Source: Microlunatus parietis
Lineage (GTDB): Bacteria; Actinomycetota; Actinomycetes; Propionibacteriales; Propionibacteriaceae
Length of the DNA: 64,000 nt
NCBI RefSeq assembly: GCF_013407955.1
Contig: NZ_JACCBU010000001.1
Coordinates: forward strand, 5,084,001 to 5,148,000
Direction: 5' to 3'
The position numbers and the translations under genes were made by a program. Every line of letters starts with the position of its first letter. Position 1 is the stretch's first letter. Positions 32,138-40,216 of this stretch are shown piece by piece. Below the pieces are notes generated by a model. It was given only the letters and a program-made list of their open reading frames with translations. It was not told the DNA's origin and searched no databases.

Positions 32138-32476
32138 GTGGCTGATCAAACAGGCAGCGCAGACCCGCTGCCGATTCGGATGCTGCACGACCGTCTCCTG
32201 GTTTCGGCCGAGAGCGAGGCGGGGGAGCGCCGAAGCGGGGGAGGGATCGTCATCCCGGCGACCGTGTCCATCGGACGGCGGTTGGCCTGGGCCAAGGTCG
32301 TCGCGGTCGGTGCCGGTGTCCGGACCGTCAAGGTGGACGACCGCGTGCTGTACGACCCGGCCGACCGGGCCGAGGTCGAGGTGCGCAACAAGGACTACGT
32401 CCTGCTGCGGGAGCGGGACCTGCACGCTGTCGCCGCCGAACGGCTGTCCGACGGCAACACCGGCCTCTACCTCTAG
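32138..32476 (+). CDS. GroES-like co-chaperone
   Basis: 112 residues from GTG 32138. Motifs: IRMLHDRLLV, a mobile-loop equivalent with GGGIVIPATV, AWAKVVAVGAG, VKVDDRVLYDP and YVLLRERDLHAVAAERL, as in the Cpn10 fold. It is 15 residues longer than GroES proper at the N-terminus and has no groEL beside it, so it may be a divergent paralogue rather than the housekeeping GroES. Convergent overlap with the next gene. Confidence 0.82.
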   Translation: MADQTGSADPLPIRMLHDRLLVSAESEAGERRSGGGIVIPATVSIGRRLAWAKVVAVGAGVRTVKVDDRVLYDPADRAEVEVRNKDYVLLRERDLHAVAAERLSDGNTGLYL

Positions 32477-32856
32477 CGCACCCGGTCCAGATAGAGAAAG
32501 TCCTTCACGTCGGCCAGGGCGAGCACCTGGCTGACGAACACCTTCGGCATGTGCCGGCGGGTCTCGTCGCGCCCGACGCGCGGGTTGGTCAGTGCGTACC
32601 GTCGGCCCCGGGTCAGCAGGTCGCAGCCGCCGCCGGCGAGCACGTTCTTCACCCAGTCCGCGTCCGGCCCGTAGGTGAGCGCGATGACAAAGCCGTCGTC
32701 GGCGCGGAAGACGTTGAGCGGGGTACGGAACTCCCGGCCGGACCGGCGACCGCGATGGATCACGATGCCGAAGCCCGGCAGCCGGTCGGCGATGTGCCGG
32801 GCGAAGCGGTTGAGCCCGACCCGATTGCGTTCGGCGATCTTCCTGGAAAACACCAT
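32473..32856 (-). CDS. deazaflavin (F420)-dependent nitroreductase-family protein
   Basis: 127 residues from ATG 32856; longer readings overlap the TetR gene antisense and are rejected. Pattern FGIVIHRGRRSGREFRTPLNVFRADDGFVIALTYGPDADWVKNVLAGGGCDL is the Ddn/split-barrel family that uses F420H2. It is divergent from a TetR gene with an 18-base palindrome between, so it is the probable target of that repressor. Substrate unknown. Confidence 0.85.
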   Translation of the reverse strand: MVFSRKIAERNRVGLNRFARHIADRLPGFGIVIHRGRRSGREFRTPLNVFRADDGFVIALTYGPDADWVKNVLAGGGCDLLTRGRRYALTNPRVGRDETRRHMPKVFVSQVLALADVKDFLYLDRVR

Positions 32857-32876
32857 GTCCCTGGTCCTTCCTGGTA

Positions 32877-32894
32877 ATTCAACACTTGTAGAAT
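32877..32894. promoter_or_regulatory. TetR-type operator
   Basis: ATTCAACACTTGTAGAAT is an 18-base palindrome with 14 of 18 positions symmetric (ATTC..ACA / TGT..GAAT). AT-rich against its surroundings, it occupies the 45-base gap between the divergent nitroreductase-family gene (start 32856) and the TetR gene (start 32902), so it can control both. Confidence 0.65.
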
Positions 32895-32901
32895 AACACG
32901 C

Positions 32902-33492
32902 ATGGCGCGAGGACGAAGGCCCGGCGGACCGGATACCCGGAAGGCGGTGCTCGACGCGGCCAGGCGACGGTTCGCCGAGGTCGGGTACGCCCGCGCGTCG
33001 CTCAGGTCGATCGCGGCCGAGGCTTCGGTCGACCCGTCGCTCGTCGTGCACTACTTCGGCTCCAAGGAGGGGTTGTTCCGGGCCGTGATCGAGTGGCCGT
33101 TCGACCCGGCGGTGTTCCTTGATCAACTCGCGGCGGCGGGACTGGACGGGCTGGGGCGCCGGCTGGCGGCCGGCTTCCTCGGCATGTGGGAGTCGGCCGA
33201 CACCGGTCCGCGGCTGCAGGCCGTCTTCCGGGCCGCGGTCACGGATGCGGCCGTGGCGGCCCTGATCCGCGAGTTCCTGACCGCGATGGTGGTCGAGCGG
33301 CTGGTTCCGGTGATCGGCCGGGAGCGGGCGGAACAGCGGATCGAGCTGGCTCTGGGCATGCTGCTCGGCCTCGCTGTCGTACGGCACATCCTGCGGGTCG
33401 AGCCGCTCGCCGGGCTGCCGGTCGACGAACTCGTCGACCAGGTTGCTCCGGCCGTGCAGCAACAACTCGACGGGGCGCTTCCCGCGGATTGA
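32902..33492 (+). CDS. TetR-family regulator
   Basis: 196 residues from ATG 32902. DNA-binding part: TRKAVLDAARRRFAEVGYARASLRSIAAEASVDPSLVVHYFGSKEGLFRAVIE. The C-terminal ligand domain resembles the TetR_C_17 type found in many actinobacterial efflux or redox regulators. Divergent from the F420-type reductase gene and sharing the operator at 32877, hence probably its repressor and autoregulator. Confidence 0.9.
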   Translation: MARGRRPGGPDTRKAVLDAARRRFAEVGYARASLRSIAAEASVDPSLVVHYFGSKEGLFRAVIEWPFDPAVFLDQLAAAGLDGLGRRLAAGFLGMWESADTGPRLQAVFRAAVTDAAVAALIREFLTAMVVERLVPVIGRERAEQRIELALGMLLGLAVVRHILRVEPLAGLPVDELVDQVAPAVQQQLDGALPAD

Positions 33493-33523
33493 TGGATCGG
33501 GCCGCCTGCTCAGTGCGACAGCT

Positions 33524-34201
33524 TCATTCCGGGTCGGCAGCCGGCCCGGCCGGCTCGGGCAGCGGGAAGAGCTTGAGGAAGCGCCGCGCCGTTGCCCGGT
33601 CACCGTCGAGCCGCAACTCGCCGGACCGCTCCGCCTCCGCCGGCCGCCGGCCCTCGTGCAGCAGGGCGGTGAGGACGGCGGGATCGGTGTCGACCGTCAC
33701 GTCCGCATCCACGGCGTCGTCCCGGGTCACGTCGATCCGCCCGTCCTCGATCCGGACCCGGAAGCGGTCCTCGCCGAGCCGAAGGCCGACGGTCGCGGCG
33801 AAGCCGTCCGCGGCGGCCGGGTCGAAGAGCGCCCTGAGCGAGAGCATCAACGAGTCGACGCTGATCGGTGCGCCGCTGGGCATCGACCGGGAGCGGCTGC
33901 TCCACCGGCCGAGCGCGGTCACGATCGGCTCGAGTTCGGAACCCCAGGCGGTCAGTTCGTACACCCAGGATCCGGCCGGCGGAGCGAGCTTGCGCCGCTG
34001 GACGATTCCCGCGGCCTGGAGCTCCCGAAGCCGCTGCGTCAGCACGTCCGGACTGGCGCCCGGCATGCCGGTTCGAAGATCGGTGAACCGCTTCGGGCCG
34101 AGCAGCAGGTCCCGCACCACGAGCAGGGCCCACCGTTCCCCGACCAGATCGAGGCCGTGCGCCACCGCGCACCTGTCGTCGTACCTGCGCTTGCCCACCA
34201 C
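33524..34201 (-). CDS. HxlR-family regulator with extra C-terminal domain
   Basis: 225 residues from GTG 34201, which has AGGTAGG ten bases upstream; the ATG at 34240 lacks one and lies against the operator. The winged helix is the HxlR type: CAVAHGLDLVGERWALLVVRDLLLGPKRFTDLRTGMPGASPDVLTQRLRELQAAGIVQRR. Residues after about 110 form a SCP2-like helper domain (DGRIDVTRDDAVDADVTVDTDPAVLTALLHEG). Divergent from the tautomerase-like gene at 34309 and likely to repress it. Confidence 0.87.
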   Translation of the reverse strand: MVGKRRYDDRCAVAHGLDLVGERWALLVVRDLLLGPKRFTDLRTGMPGASPDVLTQRLRELQAAGIVQRRKLAPPAGSWVYELTAWGSELEPIVTALGRWSSRSRSMPSGAPISVDSLMLSLRALFDPAAADGFAATVGLRLGEDRFRVRIEDGRIDVTRDDAVDADVTVDTDPAVLTALLHEGRRPAEAERSGELRLDGDRATARRFLKLFPLPEPAGPAADPE

Positions 34202-34241
34202 GCGAACCAGCCTACCTGTAGGTCCGACTGTCCATGTCATT

Positions 34242-34258
34242 AGTTGGTAATTCCAACT
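34242..34258. promoter_or_regulatory. HxlR-type operator
   Basis: AGTTGGTAATTCCAACT has six-base perfect arms (AGTTGG / CCAACT) around TAATT. A further half site AAAGTTGTAG follows at 34261. It lies between the divergent HxlR gene and the tautomerase-like gene at 34309. Confidence 0.6.
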
Positions 34259-34308
34259 GTAAAGTTGTAGTCTCCAAGTCAACCCATCGTCAGAACAGGA
34301 GATCCGAC

Positions 34309-34734
34309 ATGCCGCAGTTCCTCATCGAGGCCCCGATCGGGGTCGAGGTCGACAGCAAGAAGAAGATGATGAAGAAGATCACGGAGGCGATCGACGAGGC
34401 CTACCGCATTCCCGACGTCAGGATCTGGCTCCGGGAGTATCCGGCCGAGAACGTCGCCCAGGACGGCGTCGTCGGCGCGGAACCCGTACGCCCGCTGTGT
34501 TTCCTCGAGGCCCCCGAGCTCGACAGTCTCGAGGCGAAGCGGACGATGGCCGCGAAGATCCACGCTGCCGTCGACGAGGCCTACCGTGGCATCGCCAACA
34601 CCGGTGAGACCTTGATCCTGATGAATCACTACCCGCTGGAGAACGCCGGCTGGGCGGGCCGGCTGCAATCCGACGACCCGCAGGCCGTCGCGGCGATCCG
34701 GGAACTCAACCAGCCGAGTCCGGCCGGCGCTTAG
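34309..34734 (+). CDS. tandem tautomerase-like protein
   Basis: 141 residues from ATG 34309, preceded by AGGAGATC. After Met removal the N-terminus is Pro, the catalytic residue of 4-oxalocrotonate tautomerases: PQFLIEAPIGVEVDSKKKMMKKITEAIDEAYRIP. A second, matching repeat starts at about residue 65 (LCFLEAPELDSLEAKRTMAAKIHAAVDEAYRG). Two fused beta-alpha-beta units are as in the cis-CaaD/MSAD type. Target of the divergent HxlR regulator by position. Substrate unknown. Confidence 0.75.
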   Translation: MPQFLIEAPIGVEVDSKKKMMKKITEAIDEAYRIPDVRIWLREYPAENVAQDGVVGAEPVRPLCFLEAPELDSLEAKRTMAAKIHAAVDEAYRGIANTGETLILMNHYPLENAGWAGRLQSDDPQAVAAIRELNQPSPAGA

Positions 34735-34890
34735 CGGGCAAGACGTTGTCGCCGACGGTTGGGCGAACGCCGATCGAACGGCGGCCGAAGGTCCCGTGTT
34801 GATCTTGGTGGATCGTTGACACATGATCATCCGGCGAGGTGTGCTGCTGGTGGTGGGGCCGGATCCGGGCTCCGGGCTGTGGGAGGCATC

Positions 34891-35606
34891 GTGCATCGCA
34901 TCAAGATCATCTCGGCGCTCGTCGGAGCGCTGGCCGTCGTGCTCGGGGGCGTACTGCCCGTGACGGCTGCCCAGGCGAAGCCGACCGCCGCCGATCCGAC
35001 CAACTGTGTGGCTTCGGCGATCGACCTGAACGGCAGCGAGACCAGTACGGCACCGTTCACCGGAACCGGCACCCTCGACTGCACCGCACCGACCGAGTTC
35101 ACGCTGCGGTTCCTGGTGAACGGTCAACAGGTCAAGCAGACCACCACCTCGACCGGCGCGGGCACCGTGACCGTCGACGGCACTCTCTCCGCCGCCGAGG
35201 CGCCCGGCCTGCAGGGCGGTGAGAAGATCTGCTTCGAGGTGCACTCCTCCGGCGCCCGCGAGGCGTCCGGCTGCCTGATCACGCCGACGCCGCCCGCCGG
35301 CTCCGGCGACTGCGTCGGCCTCCGCTCCGACGTCGAGCGCTTCGCCGTCAGCGACCCGAACGAGACCCGCTTCCTCGGCGACCCACCGTCCGCTGCTACT
35401 ACCCGACCGACCTCGGCGGCCGGCTCACCGTGAACGGCACCACGGTGATGTCCTTCTCCTACCCGGATTCGCCTCCCGGCGACATCCCGGTCTTCGAGGG
35501 CGTGCCGGCCGCCGAGGTCGACGACCAGCCCGGCGACGAGGTCTGCTGGTTCGGCCAGGCCTACGGCTACGACGTGGTCGGCGCCTGCGACACGTACGAC
35601 GACTGA
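34891..35606 (+). pseudogene. secreted two-repeat protein interrupted by a frameshift
   Basis: From GTG 34891 (after GGGAGGC) a signal peptide HRIKIISALVGALAVVLGGVLPVTAAQA leads into a first beta-rich repeat with three Cys (TNCVASAIDLNG, LDCTAPTEFTLRFLVNGQQV, GEKICFEV). A second repeat starts at GDCVGLRSDV and breaks near 35385; continuing in another frame it reads VRCYYPTDLGGRLTVNG ... GDEVCWFGQAYGYDVVG and stops at 35606. The two halves match the first repeat, so one base is missing. Real mutation and sequence error are both possible. Family unknown. Confidence 0.7.
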
Positions 35607-35629
35607 GAACCAGCCCTGACAAGGCGAAA

Positions 35630-35665
35630 CCCCCGGCCGGATCACTCCGGCCGGGGGCCTTTCTG
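35630..35665 (+). terminator. strong factor-independent terminator
   Basis: CCCCCGGCCGGA and TCCGGCCGGGGG form a 12-bp perfect stem around TCAC, followed by CCTTTCTGT. It ends the transcript of the secreted protein at 34891-35606 and, read the other way, directly follows the leftward tRNA-Lys. Confidence 0.88.
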
Positions 35666-35738
35666 TGCGCCATCAGGGACTCGAACCCCGAACCCAGTGA
35701 TTAAGAGTCACTTGCTCTGCCAATTGAGCTAATGGCGC
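35666..35738 (-). tRNA. tRNA-Lys, anticodon CTT
   Basis: On the minus strand: acceptor GCGCCAT/ATGGCGC with discriminator A, D-arm AGCTCAATTGGCAGAGC, anticodon stem AGTGA/TCACT around CTCTTAA (anticodon CTT), and T-arm with GGGTTCGAGTCCC. 73 bases, CCA not encoded. Confidence 0.96.
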
Positions 35739-35865
35739 GCGGGGATGACTGTAGCAAAGGTAGGGCGGAGTCGCGAAATCAGAATCGGGCGGCGCCGCTC
35801 CGGGCCCGGGCCGGCCACGATCACTACGATCAGCACCCTGCGGAGGGTGACCAGGAGGTGCTGAG

Positions 35866-36672
35866 ATGCCACGCCGATCCGGTGCGGAGACCCAGGCCCT
35901 GTTGTTGGAGACGGCCAAGGAGTTGCTGCTCGAACGGGGTGTGGCCAACGGGGTGGCTCACATCAGGCTGCAGGAGGTGGTCCGCCGGACCGGGCTGACC
36001 ACGGGTGCCGCCTACCGGCTCTGGGCCGACCAGGAGGACTTCCATCGCGACCTGGCGGCGACGGTCGTCCGCTGGCGCCAGGACGCACCGGTGGACAGCA
36101 CCGAGGAAGCCGTCGGCGCCCTGCTCGAGGCCGAGTCCAGCCTGGACGAGGTGATCCGGATCGCGTCCGCCCGGCACGTCGAGACGTTCACCGCCGCGAC
36201 CGCGGGAAGATCACGATCGTCCCGGCTCTTCCTGCTCGCCCTGGCGGTCCGCGCCACCGCTCAGGCCTGCGACGGGCTGCGCGACGCCAGCCGGGACCGG
36301 CATGCCGAGTCGGTGGCCGAGTTCATGGCCTTCTACCAGCGGGTCATCGACCGGTTCGGCTACCGGCTGCGGCGGCCGTACACCCTGGAGCAGTTCGCCG
36401 AGGCGATGGCGGCGCTAGGCGAAGGGTTCGGGTTGCATGCGCTGGAGGGGCTGGAACATCCGGATGTGATCATCGGCGACGACGACGAGGCCGCCGCCGG
36501 GACCTGGACGCTGTTCGGCATCTGTGTCCGCGGGCTGGTCGGCGAGTTCCTGATCATGAAAGACCCGGCCGGGCCGGAACCGGACGCTGCCGATTCCGAC
36601 CCGGCCGGGTCGGCGGGGGATCAAGATCAAGATCAGGAGAAGACCGTCTTCACGCGGACGACGGCCCAGTAG
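35866..36672 (+). CDS. TetR-family regulator, long form
   Basis: 268 residues from ATG 35866. The helix-turn-helix is weaker than usual but readable: ETQALLLETAKELLLERGVANGVAHIRLQEVVRRTGLTTGAAYRLWADQEDFHRDLA. The C-terminal tail after 230 is acidic and ends in a DQDQDQ run, coded by GATCAAGATCAAGATCAG. It overlaps the convergent phospholipase gene by 40 bases at the 3' end. No divergent target; function unknown. Confidence 0.8.
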   Translation: MPRRSGAETQALLLETAKELLLERGVANGVAHIRLQEVVRRTGLTTGAAYRLWADQEDFHRDLAATVVRWRQDAPVDSTEEAVGALLEAESSLDEVIRIASARHVETFTAATAGRSRSSRLFLLALAVRATAQACDGLRDASRDRHAESVAEFMAFYQRVIDRFGYRLRRPYTLEQFAEAMAALGEGFGLHALEGLEHPDVIIGDDDEAAAGTWTLFGICVRGLVGEFLIMKDPAGPEPDAADSDPAGSAGDQDQDQEKTVFTRTTAQ

Positions 36673-37046
36673 ACCTTCGCGGTGTCCAGGCAGGCGCCGC
36701 GCCGCGGGTCGTACCACTTGTAGGTGTAGCGGCACTCGCTCGACATGTTGCGCAGCAGATCGGCGTCGCACGAGCTGCGCCTCTTCTGCTTGTACTGGAT
36801 GCACATGTCGTGCCGTGCACACGGACCGCGGAAGTCGGCGTTCTTGCCCGGCGTCGGGAACGAGTCAGGCGACTTGGTGCAGTAGTCGTGCAGCGTCCGC
36901 TGGTGTTTGGTGTTCGGGTTGTAGACGTAGTTCGACGGGATGGTGATGTGCTTCGCATCGGCGGCCGCGGCCGGCGTGATGCCGAGGGCGGGGACGATGA
37001 ACAGGGCCAGTACGGCCCCCAGGATGAGTCGGACGGCGATCTTCAT
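36633..37046 (-). CDS. secreted phospholipase A2
   Basis: 137 residues from ATG 37046. Signal peptide KIAVRLILGAVLALFIVPALGITPAAAA. The mature protein fits the prokaryotic/fungal PLA2 family: catalytic His-Asp in FRGPCARHDMCIQYK and the second conserved block SSCDADLLRNMSSEC with paired cysteines for two disulfides. It should hydrolyse phospholipids outside the cell. 3' end overlaps the convergent TetR gene. Confidence 0.88.
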   Translation of the reverse strand: MKIAVRLILGAVLALFIVPALGITPAAAADAKHITIPSNYVYNPNTKHQRTLHDYCTKSPDSFPTPGKNADFRGPCARHDMCIQYKQKRRSSCDADLLRNMSSECRYTYKWYDPRRGACLDTAKVYWAVVRVKTVFS

Positions 37047-37138
37047 GGCAGGCTCCTCGGTCCGCAGCCACCGGGAGGTGGCCTCCTGGTACCGATGCTG
37101 GCCGACCGTGCGCCCGCTTGTACAGAAAGATCATTTAT

Positions 37139-38695
37139 TTATCCCCGGGCCCGGTGATCAAGGAGCTCGAGGACGGCCTGGGCGGCGTTGTGGCCACCTA
37201 TCCCGCTGACCGCGCCGCCTCGGACGGCGCCGGCACCGCAGAGCAGGATCCGCGGGTCGTCGGTGGCCACGCCCCACCGTTCGGCAGCGGTACGGGGAGC
37301 GTCCGGCCCGGCCAGCCACGGCCAGGACAGGTCGCCGTGGAAGATCTGGCCGCCCGGCATGCCGAGCTCGGCCTCGATGTCGAGCGGGCTCATCGCCTCG
37401 ACACACGGACGACCGTTCAGGTCGGTGGCGAGGCAGTCGTCCAGCGGCTCGGCCAGCGCGTGCTGCAGGCTGCGCAGGGCAGCGTCACGGACCAGGTCCC
37501 GGGTCCGGTCCGGGTCGGCGCGGAACAGCCGGGCCGGGGTGTGCAGGCCGAACAGGGTCAGCGTGTGCCAGCCGGCGGCGTCCAGCCCCGGGGCGAGGAT
37601 CGAGCGGTCGGTCAGCGTGTGGCAGTAGACCTCGCAGGGCAACGGATCGGGGATCCGGCCGGCCTCGGCCGCCTCGGCGGCTCGGTCCAGGTCGCCGGCG
37701 GACTGGTGCAGGTGCAAGGTGCCAGCGAAGGCCTGTTCGGGATCTCGGCCGGAGCGCAGCCGGGGCAGCCGGCGGAGCACCATGTTGATCTTGATCTGAG
37801 TGCCTTCGGAGACCTCGGCGGGGGTACGGCCGCGGAGCCGGTCCAGCACGGCCGGCGCGCAGCCGGCCAGCACCAGTCCCGCCCGCAGCTCGGTTCCGTC
37901 CGTCAGCTCGAGGACGCGATTGTCGCCCTCTTCGCGTACGGCCTCGACCCGGGCCCCGAAACGCAGGTCGGCACCGGCAGCCCGGGCGGCCCGCTCGATC
38001 TCGGCCGCCACGGCTCCCATGCCGCCGACCGGGACCCGCCATTCCCCGGTGCCGTTGCCGATCACGTGGTAGAGGAAGCAGCGGTTCTGCCGCAGCGAAG
38101 GGTCGTCCAGCCGGGTGTCGGTGCCGATCAGTGCGTCGGTCGCGACGATCCCGCGCACCACGTCGCTGCCGAAGCGCTGCCGCAGCAGGTCGCCCAGCGG
38201 GCGCTCGACCAGCCCGTGCCAGAGCGCCGGATCGATCATGGCGCGGACCTCGTCGACCGGGCGCAGCGGCTCGGTCAGGGTCGGGGCGATCGCCGCCGCG
38301 ATGTCAGCGAGTTGATCATGGAACTCGCCCCAGGCCGGATAGTCGGCGCTGCCGGCGAGCCGGGCGAACGACACGGCCGTCTCGTCGCCCTCCGGCCGTT
38401 CGACCAGGATGCCGTCGTCCCCGACCGGCGTGTACGAGGCGACCGGCCGCGACCGCAACTCGATCTCGAGTCCGAGGTCGGCGACGATCCGGTCGGGCAG
38501 CAGCGAGACCAGGTAGGAGAACCTGGACAGGTTGGCCGCGACGCCCGGGAAGACCGGCTCGCTCGCGACCGCCCCACCGAACCGATCCCGGGCCTCACAG
38601 ACGACGACCTGCAGCCCGGCTCGGGCGAGGTAGGCCGCAGCGACGCCCGCATTGTGGCCGCCACCGATGATGGCGACATCCGGGTCACCCGGCAC
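37139..38695 (-). CDS. FAD-dependent oxidoreductase, phytoene-desaturase-like
   Basis: 518 residues from GTG 38695. FAD-binding Rossmann start VAIIGGGHNAGVAAAYLARAGLQVVVCEARDRFGG and the closing block DPRILLCGAGAVRGGAVSGIGGHNAAQAVLELL are those of the CrtI/RetSat-like family. The GGGHN motif is the subgroup annotated as phytoene dehydrogenase-related, some of which are pyridine nucleotide-disulfide type; substrate is not certain. Starts inside the last codons of the YhhN gene, so the two are coupled. Confidence 0.85.
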   Translation of the reverse strand: MPGDPDVAIIGGGHNAGVAAAYLARAGLQVVVCEARDRFGGAVASEPVFPGVAANLSRFSYLVSLLPDRIVADLGLEIELRSRPVASYTPVGDDGILVERPEGDETAVSFARLAGSADYPAWGEFHDQLADIAAAIAPTLTEPLRPVDEVRAMIDPALWHGLVERPLGDLLRQRFGSDVVRGIVATDALIGTDTRLDDPSLRQNRCFLYHVIGNGTGEWRVPVGGMGAVAAEIERAARAAGADLRFGARVEAVREEGDNRVLELTDGTELRAGLVLAGCAPAVLDRLRGRTPAEVSEGTQIKINMVLRRLPRLRSGRDPEQAFAGTLHLHQSAGDLDRAAEAAEAGRIPDPLPCEVYCHTLTDRSILAPGLDAAGWHTLTLFGLHTPARLFRADPDRTRDLVRDAALRSLQHALAEPLDDCLATDLNGRPCVEAMSPLDIEAELGMPGGQIFHGDLSWPWLAGPDAPRTAAERWGVATDDPRILLCGAGAVRGGAVSGIGGHNAAQAVLELLDHRARG

Positions 38696-39383
38696 GATAG
38701 GCCTCGGCCGGCACCCGGGCCAGCACCGCGATCGCCAGCACCGCCTGCGCGCCGAGGTAGGTGATCATCACCCAGGCACCCTGCGTCGGGAAGTTCATAC
38801 TGGGCACGAACAGCATCAGGGCCAGGATGGTGTCGGAGACGAAGAACAGCAGCCCGCCGATCACTCCGAGCCGACCCAACCCGGTGGCCAGCACGGCCAT
38901 CGTCCCGACCAACAGGGCGTAACCGATCACCGGGATCGCCACGGTGCCGGCGTACGGGACCAGGAACACGATCATGGCGACGGTCGCGATCGCGTACAAG
39001 ATCAAGAACTGCGGCCGCCGTCGCGCCACACTGTTCCGCCAGTACGGCAGGAACGCAATCAGGTAACAGATCTGGGCGACCGCGAAGAACGCGATCTTGA
39101 CGATCACCTGTTGGCCGAACGCGTCGCCGAGCCAGGAGAACACGATCGCGGCGAGCAGCCAGCGGACCAGCGCCCCGGCCGGCCGGACCCGCGCCAGCAC
39201 GTAGCCGAACAGCAGCGGCATCGGAAAGAAGATCAGGATTCGGGTCAGCGTCTTCGCCCCGGCGAACTCGGCCGCTATGTCGGCGATGCTCATGATCAGG
39301 AAGGCCCCGAACCAGAGCTTCGTGGCCAGCGTTGGCAGGATCGTTCGCCGGGCGGCTCCCGCAAGGCCGTTCCGTATGGTCAT
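38685..39383 (-). CDS. YhhN/TMEM86-family membrane protein (lysoplasmalogenase-like)
   Basis: 232 residues from ATG 39383. Seven or eight membrane helices with the family's FSWLGDAFGQQ and FFVSDTILALMLF motifs, whose acidic residues are thought to be catalytic in lysoplasmalogenases. Overlaps the FAD oxidoreductase start by 11 bases and lies two bases from the GatD-like gene stop, so 41493-37139 reads as one operon. Confidence 0.85.
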   Translation of the reverse strand: MTIRNGLAGAARRTILPTLATKLWFGAFLIMSIADIAAEFAGAKTLTRILIFFPMPLLFGYVLARVRPAGALVRWLLAAIVFSWLGDAFGQQVIVKIAFFAVAQICYLIAFLPYWRNSVARRRPQFLILYAIATVAMIVFLVPYAGTVAIPVIGYALLVGTMAVLATGLGRLGVIGGLLFFVSDTILALMLFVPSMNFPTQGAWVMITYLGAQAVLAIAVLARVPAEAYRAG

Positions 39384-39385
39384 GA

Positions 39386-40216
39386 TCAGTGGGCCGTCCT
39401 CATGGCCGCCAGGATACGCCGACGACGGAGCTCATCGACATCAGTACGCACCAGAGAACGCAGCGAGCGGTCCAGGACCAGGCCGAGGATCCGGTCGGCC
39501 AGGCCCGGGTTGCGGGCCAGCACCGGGCCCTGCAGGTTGGTCCCGATCACCGATCCGGTCACGGCGCCCTCGGTGCCGTCGCCACAGTTGCCCTGGCCGA
39601 CGCTGATCATGGCCAGCGGGTCCGCGCCAGGCCCGAGGTGGGTCACCCCGGAGTGATCTTCGTAGCCGGTCACGATCTGCGGATCGGAGGCGGCCTGGTC
39701 GGCGTCGAGGCCGGGTTCCGGCGGGTGGGTCTCGTCGGCCGGGGCCCGCTCCGATCCCTTGCGCTCGGTCGCGATCCGGTTGCCGGCCAGCAGATGCAGG
39801 CGGCCGACGACCTCGCCGCGTGCGGGTTCGGTGCCCGGCACCGTCTCGACGTCGAGCAGCCCGAGACCGTCGATGCGAGCCCCGTCGGGGGCCGGGAAGG
39901 AGCGGCCCAGCAACTGGTAGCCGCCGCCGGTCGCGAACACCATGGCGCCGGCCGCTGCCGCCCGGGCGAGGCGGCCGTCGGCGGCCAGCAGCTGAACGGC
40001 GGCCACCTGGGCCGGGCCCTCCGCGCCGCCGATCAGATACAGCCGGGCGTCGGTCGGCACCGGCTGCTCGTGGCTGACCAGCCGCAGCCGGGGCCGGAAA
40101 CCGCGCCACTCGAGGCGCCGCGCCAGCACCTCCGCGTTGCCGGCGTCACCGGGGGCCCGGAGCAGGTCGGGGTAGACCACGACGATCCCGACCTCCTCGC
40201 CGGGTGCCTGGTTCAT
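39386..40216 (-). CDS. GatD-like glutamine amidotransferase homologue lacking catalytic Cys and His
   Basis: 276 residues from ATG 40216 (TGATG overlap with the MurT-like gene). In lipid II amidation GatD frees ammonia from glutamine with a Cys in V-C-(A/G)-G-(Y/F)-Q and a His in GTxLHGPxL. Here the first motif reads FATGGGYQLLG (Gly97 for Cys) and the second GTNLQGPVLARNP (Gln229 for His). The rest of the fold is intact (LYLIGGAEGPAQ, GYEDHSGVTHLG, NPGLADRIL). There is a private insert at about 152-180. No stop or frameshift, so it looks like a maintained non-enzymatic protein. Confidence 0.82.
   Translation of the reverse strand: MNQAPGEEVGIVVVYPDLLRAPGDAGNAEVLARRLEWRGFRPRLRLVSHEQPVPTDARLYLIGGAEGPAQVAAVQLLAADGRLARAAAAGAMVFATGGGYQLLGRSFPAPDGARIDGLGLLDVETVPGTEPARGEVVGRLHLLAGNRIATERKGSERAPADETHPPEPGLDADQAASDPQIVTGYEDHSGVTHLGPGADPLAMISVGQGNCGDGTEGAVTGSVIGTNLQGPVLARNPGLADRILGLVLDRSLRSLVRTDVDELRRRRILAAMRTAH

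Noticed and set aside
36617..36636. GATCAAGATCAAGATCAG run as a microsatellite or terminator
   Set aside because: It codes for DQDQDQ at the end of the TetR protein and has no stem. Kept only as part of the TGATCA/GATCAAGATC over-representation.
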